Source: Pseudescherichia sp039594205 (GTDB lineage Bacteria > Pseudomonadota > Gammaproteobacteria > Enterobacterales > Enterobacteriaceae). From it: a DNA stretch of 57,843 bases. The notes beneath the pieces were generated by a model that was not told where the DNA came from, did no database searches, and worked only from the letters and a program-made list of their open reading frames with translations. Positions 43,777-52,436 of this stretch are shown one piece after another. The stretch lies in contig JBCNNW010000015.1 in assembly GCA_039594205.1 (NCBI GenBank), forward strand, positions 1 to 57,843, written 5' to 3'. The translations under genes and the position numbers were made by a program. The stretch's first letter is position 1; each line of letters starts with the position of its first letter.

Positions 43777-44388
43777 ATGAAAAAACCCAACCGAGCCGCC
43801 AGCGGCCAGATACGCATTATTGGTGGCCAGTGGCGCGGCCGCAAACTGCCGGTGCCGGACAGCCCAGGCCTGCGGCCCACGACGGATCGCGTCAGGGAGA
43901 CCCTGTTTAACTGGCTGGCCCCCTCAATGGTAGACGCACGCTGCCTCGACTGCTTCGCGGGCAGCGGCGCACTGGGCGTTGAGGCGCTGTCGCGCTATGC
44001 TGCTTCTGCCACGCTGATAGAGATGGAGCGCGGCGTCGCCCGCCAGCTGCAACAGAACCTGGCGACGCTGAACGCCACTCAGGGCAAGGTGGTTAACGAC
44101 AATACGCTGACGTTCCTCAATCAGAGCGGCACCCCGCATGATATCGTCTTTGTCGATCCGCCGTTTCGTAAGGGCCTGCTCGACGATACACTGCGGCTGC
44201 TGGAAAATAACGGCTGGCTGGCGGATGACGCGCTAATCTATGTAGAGAGCGAAGTGGAAAATGGCCTGCCGCCGGTGCCAACGCACTGGGAGCTGCACCG
44301 TGAAAAGATAGCCGGACAGGTGGCTTACCGCCTCTATCACCGACAAGTACCTCTATCATCAATACGTACAGGGAGCGTAACATGCTGA
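43777..44388 (+). CDS. rsmD: RsmD, 16S rRNA (guanine-966-N2)-methyltransferase
   Basis: Methyltransferase of 203 residues (E. coli 198). The SAM-binding region is CLDCFAGSGALGVEALSR, and the catalytic NPPY-like motif is DIVFVDPPF. It methylates G966 of 16S rRNA on assembled 30S subunits. The last ~17 residues (after AYRLYHR) differ from E. coli, and the gene overlaps yhhL by 7 bp. It is divergent from ftsY across 202 bp. Confidence 0.95.
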   Translation: MKKPNRAASGQIRIIGGQWRGRKLPVPDSPGLRPTTDRVRETLFNWLAPSMVDARCLDCFAGSGALGVEALSRYAASATLIEMERGVARQLQQNLATLNATQGKVVNDNTLTFLNQSGTPHDIVFVDPPFRKGLLDDTLRLLENNGWLADDALIYVESEVENGLPPVPTHWELHREKIAGQVAYRLYHRQVPLSSIRTGSVTC

Positions 44389-44663
44389 TTAATCTGGGCC
44401 GACTCATGATGCTGTGCGTCTGGGCATTTCTGATCCTTAACCTGGTTCACCCCTTCCCGCGTCCGCTGAATATCTTTGTTAACGTGGCGCTGGTTTTCAC
44501 CGCCTTTATGCATGCCCTGCAGATGGTAATGATGAAGACCGCGCTGCCGAAAGATGGCCCGCAGATGACCGCCGCCGAGCAGTGGCGCATCTTTCTGTTT
44601 GGCGTCTTTGAGCTGCTGGTGTGGCAGAAAAGGCTTAAGCAGAATCTTCAGCAGAAGAAGTAA
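44382..44663 (+). CDS. yhhL: YhhL, DUF1145 small membrane protein
   Basis: Protein of 93 residues (E. coli 89) with two hydrophobic segments (LIMMLCVWAFLILNLV-like at the N-terminus and PLNIFVNVALVFTAFMHAL). A C-terminal basic tail ends KRLKQNLQQKK. Its function is unknown. It is co-transcribed with rsmD. Confidence 0.9.
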   Translation: MLINLGRLMMLCVWAFLILNLVHPFPRPLNIFVNVALVFTAFMHALQMVMMKTALPKDGPQMTAAEQWRIFLFGVFELLVWQKRLKQNLQQKK

Positions 44664-44766
44664 TCGGACGGGCTCGCGTTGTCATCTGCCCGCCACGGCC
44701 ACTACACTGAATAGCAAGGGTGTGGGCATAGCGCCCATGAGACAGTAACGAATTCAAGGAATTAAG

Positions 44767-45393
44767 ATGCTTTGGTCGTTTATCGCCGTATGTTTTTCCG
44801 CCTGGCTCTACGTGGACGCGTCCTATCGCGGGCCAGCCTGGCAACGCTGGGTCTTTAAACCCGTCACCCTGCTGCTGCTGCTGCTGCTGGCCTGGCAGGC
44901 ACCGATGTTCAACGCCGTCAGCTATCTGGTGCTGGCCGGTCTCTGTGCGACTCTGGTAGGCGATGCGCTGACCCTGCTGCCGCGCCAGCAGCTGCTCTAC
45001 GCTATCGGGGCGTTCTTCCTCGCGCATCTGCTTTATACCATCTACTTCGCCAGCCAGATGACGCTCAGCTTCTTCTGGCCGCTGCCGCTGGCGCTACTGG
45101 TGATTGGCGTCCTGCTGATCGCCACGATCTGGACGCGACTTGAAGAGCTACGCTGGCCTATCTGCACCTTTATCGCGATGACGCTGGTGATGGTCTGGCT
45201 GGCTGGCGAGCTGTGGTTCTTCCGTCCGACCAGCCCGGCGCTGTCGGCGTTTGTCGGTGCCGTCCTGTTGCTGTTAAGCAATATTGTCTGGCTGGGCAGC
45301 CACTACCGCCGCCGCTTCCGGGCAGACAGCGCTATTGTTAGCGCCTGCTATTTTGCTGGTCACTTCCTGATTGTACGCTCCCTCTACATTTAA
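44767..45393 (+). CDS. yhhN: YhhN, TMEM86/YhhN-family membrane protein
   Basis: Inner-membrane protein of 208 residues with about seven to eight hydrophobic segments. It is a member of the YhhN family, which includes the animal TMEM86B lysoplasmalogenase. Whether the bacterial protein has that activity is unproven. It ends just before the zntA promoter. E. coli yhhM, usually between yhhL and yhhN, is absent: only 103 bp separate them. Confidence 0.9.
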   Translation: MLWSFIAVCFSAWLYVDASYRGPAWQRWVFKPVTLLLLLLLAWQAPMFNAVSYLVLAGLCATLVGDALTLLPRQQLLYAIGAFFLAHLLYTIYFASQMTLSFFWPLPLALLVIGVLLIATIWTRLEELRWPICTFIAMTLVMVWLAGELWFFRPTSPALSAFVGAVLLLLSNIVWLGSHYRRRFRADSAIVSACYFAGHFLIVRSLYI

Positions 45394-45396
45394 CGC

Positions 45397-45428
45397 TTGA
45401 CTCTGGAGTCGACTCCAGAGTGTATCCT
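45397..45428 (+). promoter_or_regulatory. ZntR-controlled zntA promoter
   Basis: TTGACT (45397-45402) and TATCCT (45423-45428) are separated by 20 bp, the long spacer of MerR-family promoters. The spacer is filled by a perfect 22-bp palindrome (45400-45421; half-site ACTCTGGAGTC). This is the structure of the E. coli zntA promoter, twisted into activity by Zn-bound ZntR. Confidence 0.93.
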
Positions 45429-45466
45429 CTGGTTAATGAGAAAATTATCATTGACCGGAGGACGTT

Positions 45467-47653
45467 ATGTCTGCTCCTGAAAAGTCTAAAAACGCGCCGC
45501 AGTTTATGGCTTTTAAACCTGTATCTGCACCGCTCCACGAGGAGTGCGGCTGCGCGGCAGCGTGCGAAACGCAGCGCGCCGCCCCTCTGCCTGATAGCAG
45601 TAACCGTTACACTTGGGTGGTTAACGGCATGGACTGCGCCGCCTGCGCGCGAAAAGTAGAGAACGCGGTCAGGCAGGTAGCCGGTGTTGAACAGGTTCAG
45701 GTGCTGTTTGCTACCGAAAAACTGTTGATTAACGCCTCGGGCAACGTCAGCGCTCAGGTAGAAGCGGCAGTCAGAAACGCCGGCTACTCTCTGCGCAGCG
45801 AATCGGCCCCGACCGAAAAAACCCCCTTCCTGCAGAAGAACCTGCCGCTCATCACCTTGATTATGATGATGGCGCTAAGCTGGGCGCTGGAGCAAATCAA
45901 CCACCCGCTCGGTAATCTGGCCTTTATCGCCACCACCCTCGTCGGCCTCTACCCTGTCGCCCGTCAGGCGCTGCGCCTGATGAGAAGCGGCAGCTGGTTT
46001 GCCATTGAGACATTAATGAGCGTGGCGGCCATCGGGGCGCTGTTTATCGGTGCAACGGCAGAGGCGGCGATGGTGCTGCTGCTGTTTATAGTCGGCGAGC
46101 GTCTTGAGGGTTGGGCTGCCAGCCGGGCGCGGAAGGGCGTCAGCGCACTGGTGGCGCTTAAGCCCGAGACCGCGACCTTAGTCGTTAACGGCGAACGTAA
46201 AACGGTGGCGATAGATTCGCTGCGGCCAGGCGATGTAATTGAGGTCGCCGCTGGCGGCCGCCTGCCTGCCGATGGGGCGCTGCTTAGCGCTGATGCCAGT
46301 TTTGATGAGAGCGCTCTTACCGGTGAATCGATCCCGGTAGAACGCGCCGCCGGGGAAAAGGTACCTGCCGGGGCTACCAGCGTGGATCGTCTGGTCCAGC
46401 TTAAGGTGCTATCAGAGCCGGGCGACAGCGCAATTGACCGCATCCTCAGGCTGATCGAGGAGGCCGAGGAGCGCCGCGCCCCTGTTGAGCGCTTTATCGA
46501 TCGCTTCAGCCGCATCTATACCCCCATCATTATGCTCGTCGCCCTGCTGGTTGCCGTTTTGCCTCCGCTGCTCTTCAGCGCCCCCTGGGAGGGCTGGATC
46601 TATAAGGGTCTCACGTTGTTGCTGATCGGCTGTCCGTGCGCGCTGGTGATCTCCACGCCAGCGGCGATCACCTCAGGGCTGGCGGCAGCGGCACGCCGGG
46701 GCGCGCTGATTAAAGGCGGCGCAGCGCTGGAGCAGCTCGGGCGCGTGCGGCATATCGCCTTCGATAAAACCGGCACCCTGACGCTGGGTAAACCGCAGGT
46801 CACGGGAGTGTATCCTCATCATATCAGCGAGGAGACGCTGCTTACGCTGGCCGCTGCGGTTGAACAGGGTTCGACCCACCCGCTGGCCCAGGCCATTGTG
46901 CGTGAAGCCGAGACTCGCGGGCTGGCGATCCCTCGCGCTACGGCGCAGCGTGCGCTGGTGGGATCGGGTATAGAGGCCGACGTCGAGGGCAAAAAAGTGT
47001 TGATCTGCGCAGCAGATAAATTTGCAGCGGTCGAATTTAGCGAGCGCATTCATGCGCTAGAAGCGGCCGGGCAGACGGTGGTTATTGTTGCTGAAGATGG
47101 CGAGCTAAAAGGCATGCTGGCGCTGCGGGACACCCTGCGTGACGATGCCAGAGAGGCGGTTGCTGACCTGCTTCGTCTGGGCGTGCAGGGGACGATCCTG
47201 ACGGGCGATAACCCACGCGCGGCGACGGCGGTTGCTGGCGAGCTGGGGCTTGAGTTCAAAGCCGGACTGCTGCCAGCAGACAAAGTGGCGGCGGTGACGG
47301 CGCTAAATGCGCAGACGCCGCTGGCGATGGTGGGAGACGGTATTAACGACGCCCCGGCAATGAAGGCGGCAACCATCGGTATTGCGATGGGCAGCGGTAC
47401 CGACGTGGCGCTGGAGACCGCCGATGCGGCGCTGACCCACAGCAGGCTGACAGGGCTGGCGGAGATGATTACCCTGGCCCGGGCAACGCACGCCAACATT
47501 CGGCAGAACATTGCCATTGCGCTGGGGTTGAAGGGCATATTTTTAGTGACTACGCTGCTGGGGATCACCGGACTCTGGCTGGCGGTTCTCGCCGACACTG
47601 GCGCAACGGTGTTGGTGACGGCGAACGCGTTACGTTTGTTACGCGGGCGGTGA
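45467..47653 (+). CDS. zntA: ZntA, Zn/Cd/Pb-exporting P-type ATPase
   Basis: P1B-type ATPase of 728 residues (E. coli 732). Extra cysteines (EECGCAAAC, 26-33) precede the metal-binding GMDCAAC motif (54-60). The membrane CPC motif is LIGCPCALVIS, the phosphorylation site DKTGTLTLG, and the hinge GDGINDAPAM. It exports zinc, cadmium and lead from the cytoplasm. The ATG follows ACCGGAGGACGTT. Confidence 0.97.
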   Translation: MSAPEKSKNAPQFMAFKPVSAPLHEECGCAAACETQRAAPLPDSSNRYTWVVNGMDCAACARKVENAVRQVAGVEQVQVLFATEKLLINASGNVSAQVEAAVRNAGYSLRSESAPTEKTPFLQKNLPLITLIMMMALSWALEQINHPLGNLAFIATTLVGLYPVARQALRLMRSGSWFAIETLMSVAAIGALFIGATAEAAMVLLLFIVGERLEGWAASRARKGVSALVALKPETATLVVNGERKTVAIDSLRPGDVIEVAAGGRLPADGALLSADASFDESALTGESIPVERAAGEKVPAGATSVDRLVQLKVLSEPGDSAIDRILRLIEEAEERRAPVERFIDRFSRIYTPIIMLVALLVAVLPPLLFSAPWEGWIYKGLTLLLIGCPCALVISTPAAITSGLAAAARRGALIKGGAALEQLGRVRHIAFDKTGTLTLGKPQVTGVYPHHISEETLLTLAAAVEQGSTHPLAQAIVREAETRGLAIPRATAQRALVGSGIEADVEGKKVLICAADKFAAVEFSERIHALEAAGQTVVIVAEDGELKGMLALRDTLRDDAREAVADLLRLGVQGTILTGDNPRAATAVAGELGLEFKAGLLPADKVAAVTALNAQTPLAMVGDGINDAPAMKAATIGIAMGSGTDVALETADAALTHSRLTGLAEMITLARATHANIRQNIAIALGLKGIFLVTTLLGITGLWLAVLADTGATVLVTANALRLLRGR

Positions 47654-47655
47654 AA

Positions 47656-47690
47656 CACCCGGCGGCGCTATGCTCGCCGGGCCTACAGCA
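47656..47690. repeat. REP element between zntA and the TRAP operon
   Basis: Single REP unit, CACCCGGCGGCGCTATGCTC followed by GCCGGGCCTACAGCA, between convergent genes. Confidence 0.85.
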
Positions 47691-47708
47691 TACAAACTCT
47701 ATTAACTA

Positions 47709-48995
47709 TTACTGCATCCCCAGGATCCCGGGTAACCACAGCGAAATCGCCGGGATATAGGTTACCATTGCCAGCACCACCAGCAGCATTGCGTAGAAGG
47801 GCATCATTGCCTTTACTACCGTTTCGATCTTCTGCTTGCTCACGGCGCTGGCAACAAACAGCACCGAGCCGACCGGCGGTGTGATCAGCCCGATCCCGAG
47901 ATTAACCATCATGATCATGCCGAAGTGCACCGGATCGATCCCCAATGAGTTGGTCACCGGCAGCAGCACCGGGGTCAGGATCAGGATCAGCGGGGCCATA
48001 TCCATCAACGTGCCCACCAGCAGCAGCATGATATTAAGGTACATCAGAATGACGTACTTATTATCCGACAGCGAGGTGAAGAATTCGGTGATGCGCGTTG
48101 GCAGCTGCATGTAGGTCATGACCGCGCCGAACGCTGCCGCAAAACCGATCAGGATCATCACGATGGTGACGGTCTTTACCGTACGGCACATCAGCTTCGG
48201 CAGCTCGCTCCACTTGTAGTCGCGGTAGATAAACATGGTCACGAAGAATGCCCACAGGCAGGCGACCGCCGCCGACTCGGTGGCAGTAAAGATCCCCGAC
48301 AGAATGCCGCCGAGAATGATCACTACCGTCATCAGCCCCCACAGGGCATCGAACAGGATCTTCAGCGCCTGCTTAAACGGGATCCGCTCCCCTTTCGGAT
48401 AGCCGCGCTTGTGGGCAAAACCCAGACAGAGGATCATCAGGCACAGCCCGAGCAGCAGTCCCGGTAACACGCCAGCGATGAACAGGGTAGCGATAGAGAC
48501 CGTGCCCCCCGCCGCCAGAGAGTAGATCACCGAGTTATGGCTGGGTGGAATGAGAATGGCCTGCACCGAGCCGCTGGCGGTCACCGCCGCCGCATACTCA
48601 CGCGGGTAGCCATTCTTCTCCATCTCCGGGATCATTACGCTGCCGATAGAGGCGGTGTCCGCCACCGACGAGCCAGAAATCGCGCCGAAAAAGGTCGAGG
48701 CGACGATATTCACCAGCGACAGGCCGCCGCGAATAAAGCCGACAAAGACGTAGGCAAAGTTAACCAGACGCCGGGCAATCCCCCCTTCCGCCATGATCGC
48801 GCCCGCCAGGATAAAGAACGGGATCGCCAGCAGGGTAAACTTGTTCACCCCGCTGGTGATCTGGATCATCAGCGCCTCAAGAGGCAGATCGATCCACAGC
48901 GCGCCAGCGACCGCACTTAGCCCAACGGCGAACGCCACTGGCATCCCCAGCGCCAACAAGATGGCGAGGGTGAACAACAAAACAAACGCATCCAT
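47709..48995 (-). CDS. TRAP transporter large permease (DctM family)
   Basis: Protein of 428 residues with about 12 hydrophobic segments; the C4-dicarboxylate-type large subunit that carries solute with Na+. Signatures include GMPVAFAVGLSAVAGAL, SGSSVADTASIGSVMIPEM and TPPVGSVLFVASAV. It is last of three genes, 10 bp after the small permease. The substrate is unknown. The operon is absent from this spot in E. coli. Confidence 0.92.
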   Translation of the reverse strand: MDAFVLLFTLAILLALGMPVAFAVGLSAVAGALWIDLPLEALMIQITSGVNKFTLLAIPFFILAGAIMAEGGIARRLVNFAYVFVGFIRGGLSLVNIVASTFFGAISGSSVADTASIGSVMIPEMEKNGYPREYAAAVTASGSVQAILIPPSHNSVIYSLAAGGTVSIATLFIAGVLPGLLLGLCLMILCLGFAHKRGYPKGERIPFKQALKILFDALWGLMTVVIILGGILSGIFTATESAAVACLWAFFVTMFIYRDYKWSELPKLMCRTVKTVTIVMILIGFAAAFGAVMTYMQLPTRITEFFTSLSDNKYVILMYLNIMLLLVGTLMDMAPLILILTPVLLPVTNSLGIDPVHFGMIMMVNLGIGLITPPVGSVLFVASAVSKQKIETVVKAMMPFYAMLLVVLAMVTYIPAISLWLPGILGMQ

Positions 48996-49005
48996 CTTTC
49001 ACCCC

Positions 49006-49515
49006 TTAAGTGTGGTTACCGAGCAGCACGACCGGACGATTTTCCTGCGATCCAAACATCAGGCGCTCAAGCACAAACAGGATCAGGATCGCCGACCCCA
49101 GCGGCAGCGGGAGATAGCTCTCCCCGGAGGTCAGGATCGGGAACTCGGCGACGGGCTGCTCCCACAGCTCAACGCATAGCCAGTAGCTGTACCAGAAGAT
49201 GATCAGGGAGATCCCCAGCATCAGCAGATCCACCACCCGAGCGCACAGGGCTTGCAGCGCTGCGGGCAGGCGGTCGGTAAGCATGTTCACCGCAATGTGT
49301 GACCCGGCGCGGTAGCTGACCGCCGCGCCGATAAAGGTAAAGGTCACCATGCAGATAATGGCGATTGGCTCCGGCCAGGACTCGCCGCGGTTAAGCACGT
49401 AGCGCGAGAAGATGCCAATGGGGATCACAATAGTCATCACCAGCAGCGCCGCGCCCGCTACGACCATCGCAAGCAGGTACAGACGGTCCATCCACTTCAG
49501 GTAGCGTTCGGACAT
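49006..49515 (-). CDS. TRAP transporter small permease (DctQ family)
   Basis: Protein of 169 residues with four hydrophobic segments, matching the DctQ subunit that anchors the large permease. Recognisable parts are WPEPIAIICMVTFTFIGAAV and YRAGSHIAVNMLTDRLP. It lies 25 bp after the binding-protein gene. Confidence 0.9.
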   Translation of the reverse strand: MSERYLKWMDRLYLLAMVVAGAALLVMTIVIPIGIFSRYVLNRGESWPEPIAIICMVTFTFIGAAVSYRAGSHIAVNMLTDRLPAALQALCARVVDLLMLGISLIIFWYSYWLCVELWEQPVAEFPILTSGESYLPLPLGSAILILFVLERLMFGSQENRPVVLLGNHT

Positions 49516-49540
49516 ACGTCCTCCACAAAACGGGTCTGAT

Positions 49541-50512
49541 TTACTTAACGTCGGCGATGGCTTTCATCAGATCCTGATGCTTATCGCCATACTGGGCGCG
49601 CACCGGCTCTGTCGCTTTGATAAAGACCGATTTGTCGATGTCGTGGAACTGGACGCCGCCCGCCTTCATCTTGTCGAGCGCCTGCTGGTTATAGGCATTC
49701 CACAGCTTGCGCTGTTCAAACTGCGCTTCGCGGGCCAGGGTGAGGATTTTTTTCTGATCGTCAGCGCTGAGCTTGTCCCACTTCACTTTGGAGTAGAGCA
49801 GCATCTCTGGGGTAATGAAGTGGCCGCTGAGGGTGTAGTTTTTTGCCACCGGCATATAGTTGTGGGCGACAAAGGTCGGCGGGTTGTTCTCTGCTCCGTC
49901 AATCACACCGGTTTGCATGCCGCTGTAGACCTCACTCACGCCCATCGCCACCGAGTTAGCTCCCATATCTTTCAGCGTGGCCAGTGCCACCGGGCTACCC
50001 TGCACGCGGATCTTTTTGCCCTTCAGGTCTTCCGGTTTGACGATCGGATCCTTGGTGATCAGGTTGCGGGTGCCGGAGTCCATCCAGCCGAGAAATACCA
50101 GCCGGGATTTCGGGTTGGCGGTGAGCTTGTCGCCGATCTGCTTGCCGATATCACCGTCGATAATTTTGTGCATGTGGTCTTCATCGCGGAAGACGTAGGG
50201 CAGCGTAAAGACTTCGATGTCCGGCAGGATCGCCGCCACCGGTGCCATGGAGACGCGGATCATGTCGATGGCGCCCATCTGTGCCTGCTCGATCATCTGC
50301 TTTTCATCCCCGAGCACGCCGCCGGGAAAGACTTTAATCTCCAGCTTACCGTCGGTTTGTTGTTTCAACTTTTCGCCCATCTGCTCTACGGCCACCACGT
50401 TGGGATAACCCTGCGGATGAACATCGGCGGCTTTGATGGTTTGAGCAGCAACAGAGGAGGCAAAAGCAGTCAGGCACAGAGCGGCTAACAACGGCTTCAA
50501 GGTCGTTTTCAT
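49541..50512 (-). CDS. TRAP transporter solute-binding protein (DctP family)
   Basis: Periplasmic protein of 323 residues with a signal peptide (MKTTLKPLLAALCLTAFASS...AAQ). The mature part starts TIKAADVHPQGYPNVVAVEQ. The conserved arginine that binds a carboxylate in this family is probably in KGKKIRVQGSPVALATLKDM. EVYSGMQTGVIDGAENNP is the DctP signature. A carboxylic or sugar acid is the likely solute; I cannot say which. Confidence 0.92.
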   Translation of the reverse strand: MKTTLKPLLAALCLTAFASSVAAQTIKAADVHPQGYPNVVAVEQMGEKLKQQTDGKLEIKVFPGGVLGDEKQMIEQAQMGAIDMIRVSMAPVAAILPDIEVFTLPYVFRDEDHMHKIIDGDIGKQIGDKLTANPKSRLVFLGWMDSGTRNLITKDPIVKPEDLKGKKIRVQGSPVALATLKDMGANSVAMGVSEVYSGMQTGVIDGAENNPPTFVAHNYMPVAKNYTLSGHFITPEMLLYSKVKWDKLSADDQKKILTLAREAQFEQRKLWNAYNQQALDKMKAGGVQFHDIDKSVFIKATEPVRAQYGDKHQDLMKAIADVK

Positions 50513-50607
50513 TGAGTCAACTCCAGGGTAGTGAGGTAAGCGGCGAACAGCGTTTTATTTTTACGCTTAAAAACTACACTACGCCCGGAGAAGCAGAGGT
50601 GAAGCGG

Positions 50608-50670
50608 TTCACAAAAGTAACAAGATTGTGAAACGATGGTTCAATTATGTGACAACAGTAGTCCAATTGA
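50608..50670. promoter_or_regulatory. Candidate operators upstream of the TRAP operon
   Basis: TTCACAA (50608-50614) and TTGTGAA (50626-50632) form a perfect 7-bp inverted repeat. TCAATT (50641-50646) and AATTGA (50665-50670) form another around ATGTGACAAC. TGTGA-like half-sites hint at CRP. These could serve the TRAP operon; no promoter boxes are assigned. Confidence 0.35.
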
Positions 50671-50685
50671 GGTTAATAAACGGTG

Positions 50686-50931
50686 TTACTGCCCTTTACG
50701 TAACAGGTAGCGGTACGGCAACGCTTCTACCTGCTGGGCGACCAGCTCGTGCTCCATAAAGCGGCAAAATCCAGGAATATCGCGCGTGGTGGCGGGATCG
50801 TCGGCGATAATCAGCAGGGTTTCCCCGGCCTGCATGGTACGTACGGTTTTACGTACCATCATCACGGGTTCCGGGCAGCGCAGCCCCTGGGCGTCAAGGG
50901 TATGGTCTGGCGTAGCAAAGAGATCGGTCAT
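50686..50931 (-). CDS. tusA: TusA, sulfur carrier for tRNA 2-thiouridine synthesis
   Basis: Protein of 81 residues, as in E. coli. The sulfur-accepting cysteine is Cys19 in LDAQGLRCPEPVMMVRKTV. It takes persulfide sulfur from IscS and passes it to TusBCD for mnm5s2U in tRNA; it also feeds other sulfur routes. It is monocistronic and divergent from yhhQ. Confidence 0.96.
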   Translation of the reverse strand: MTDLFATPDHTLDAQGLRCPEPVMMVRKTVRTMQAGETLLIIADDPATTRDIPGFCRFMEHELVAQQVEALPYRYLLRKGQ

Positions 50932-51098
50932 TTTTAGCTCATTCAGTCAAAAACCGCTGTAGTTTACGCCGCGATCATCGCAATGCAAACCATGTTAACG
51001 ATTGCGTGCATTTTAACCATTGCAAAGTGGTGCTAAAGCAGTATGATGCGGCGGTTCAAATTGGGTTCCCTCACCCCAACTCATAAAAAGGTCACAAT

Positions 51099-51764
51099 AT
51101 GACGCAGTTCTCGCAATCTCAGCGCATGAAGGCGCTGTTCTGGCTATCGCTTTTTCATCTGCTGGTGATCACCTCCAGCAACTACCTGGTACAGCTGCCG
51201 ATCTCGGTGTTTGGTTTCCATACCACCTGGGGGGCGTTTAGCTTTCCCTTTATCTTCCTCGCCACCGACCTGACCGTGCGTATTTTTGGCGCACCGCTCG
51301 CCCGGCGGATCATCTTTGCCGTGATGATCCCGGCGCTGATTATCTCCTATATCGTTTCGTCGCTGTTTTATATGGGCAGCTGGCAGGGCTTTGGCGCGCT
51401 GGCCCACTTTAACCTGTTTGTTGCCCGCATCGCCGCCGCCAGCTTTATGGCCTATACGCTGGGACAGATCCTCGACGTGCGCGTCTTTAACCGCCTGCGC
51501 CAGAATCGCCGCTGGTGGCTCGCTCCGACCGTCTCCACGGTGTTCGGCAACGCCAGCGATACCGTCGCCTTCTTCTTTATTGCCTTCTGGCGAAGCCCGG
51601 ACGCGTTTATGGCCCAGCACTGGACCGAAATCGCGCTGGTGGACTACAGCTTTAAGGTGCTTATCAGCATTCTGTTCTTCCTGCCGATGTATGGCGTATT
51701 GCTCAATATGTGCCTGAAAAGACTGGCGGATAAATCTGAAATTTCGGCGTTACAGGCCAGTTAA
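51099..51764 (+). CDS. yhhQ: YhhQ, queuosine precursor transporter
   Basis: Inner-membrane protein of 221 residues (E. coli 221) with about six hydrophobic segments, VUT/YhhQ family. E. coli YhhQ imports the deazaguanines preQ0 and preQ1 for queuosine tRNA modification. The family stretch FLATDLTVRIFGAPLARRII and NVFGNASDT-like VFGNASDTVAFFFIAFW are present. Confidence 0.93.
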   Translation: MTQFSQSQRMKALFWLSLFHLLVITSSNYLVQLPISVFGFHTTWGAFSFPFIFLATDLTVRIFGAPLARRIIFAVMIPALIISYIVSSLFYMGSWQGFGALAHFNLFVARIAAASFMAYTLGQILDVRVFNRLRQNRRWWLAPTVSTVFGNASDTVAFFFIAFWRSPDAFMAQHWTEIALVDYSFKVLISILFFLPMYGVLLNMCLKRLADKSEISALQAS

Positions 51765-51836
51765 AGGTACGCTTCCTAACTTGTGATAAGATGGGCCTAT
51801 GAGCCGTTTTGGCCGTTTATCGAAAGGAAGAAGTCA

Positions 51837-52394
51837 ATGCGCAATCTGGTTAAATATGTCGGGATTGGCCTGCTGGTATTAGGGCTGGCGGCCTGTGATA
51901 ACAGTGATACGAAAACGCCTGCGCAGGGCGCTGCGCCGGAGAGCAACGCGACCGGCCAGCCGGTAAGCCTGCTGGACGGCAAGGTGACCTTCTCCCTGCC
52001 TGCCGACATGAGCGATCAGAGCGGCAAGCTGGGTACCCAGGCGAATAATATGCACGTCTACTCCGACGCCACCGGCCAGAAAGCGGTGATTGTGATCGTT
52101 GGTGATACCACCAATGAAGAGCTGCCGGTGCTGACGAAACGTCTGGAAGAGCAGCAGCGCAGCCGCGATCCGCAGCTGCAGGTGGTGACCAATAAATCCA
52201 TCGAGGTGAAAGGTCACACGCTGCAGCAGCTGGACAGCATCATCTCCGCAAAAGGCCAGACCGCCTGGTCCTCCGTGGTGCTGGGTAAGGTTGATGGCAA
52301 GCTGCTGACCATCCAGGTCACGCTGCCGGCTGAGAACCAGCAGCAGGCGCAGAGCGCAGCAGAGAATATTATCAACACCATCGTGATTAACTAA
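51837..52394 (+). CDS. dcrB: DcrB, inner-membrane-associated lipoprotein
   Basis: Protein of 185 residues with a lipobox, LVLGLAACDNSD (lipidated Cys at about residue 20). Asp at +2 would keep it in the inner membrane. E. coli DcrB is needed for phage C1 and C6 infection and for envelope lipoprotein homeostasis. The start is at MRNLVKYVG, after AAAGGAAGAAGTCA, and not 18 codons upstream. Confidence 0.94.
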   Translation: MRNLVKYVGIGLLVLGLAACDNSDTKTPAQGAAPESNATGQPVSLLDGKVTFSLPADMSDQSGKLGTQANNMHVYSDATGQKAVIVIVGDTTNEELPVLTKRLEEQQRSRDPQLQVVTNKSIEVKGHTLQQLDSIISAKGQTAWSSVVLGKVDGKLLTIQVTLPAENQQQAQSAAENIINTIVIN

Positions 52395-52404
52395 TTGTAT
52401 ATAA

Positions 52405-52436
52405 CGCCCGGCGGCGCGCTGCTTGCCGGGCCTACG
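52405..52436. repeat. REP element between dcrB and yhhS
   Basis: CGCCCGGCGGCGCGCTGCTT followed by GCCGGGCCTACG, a REP unit that runs into the last codons of yhhS. Confidence 0.85.
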
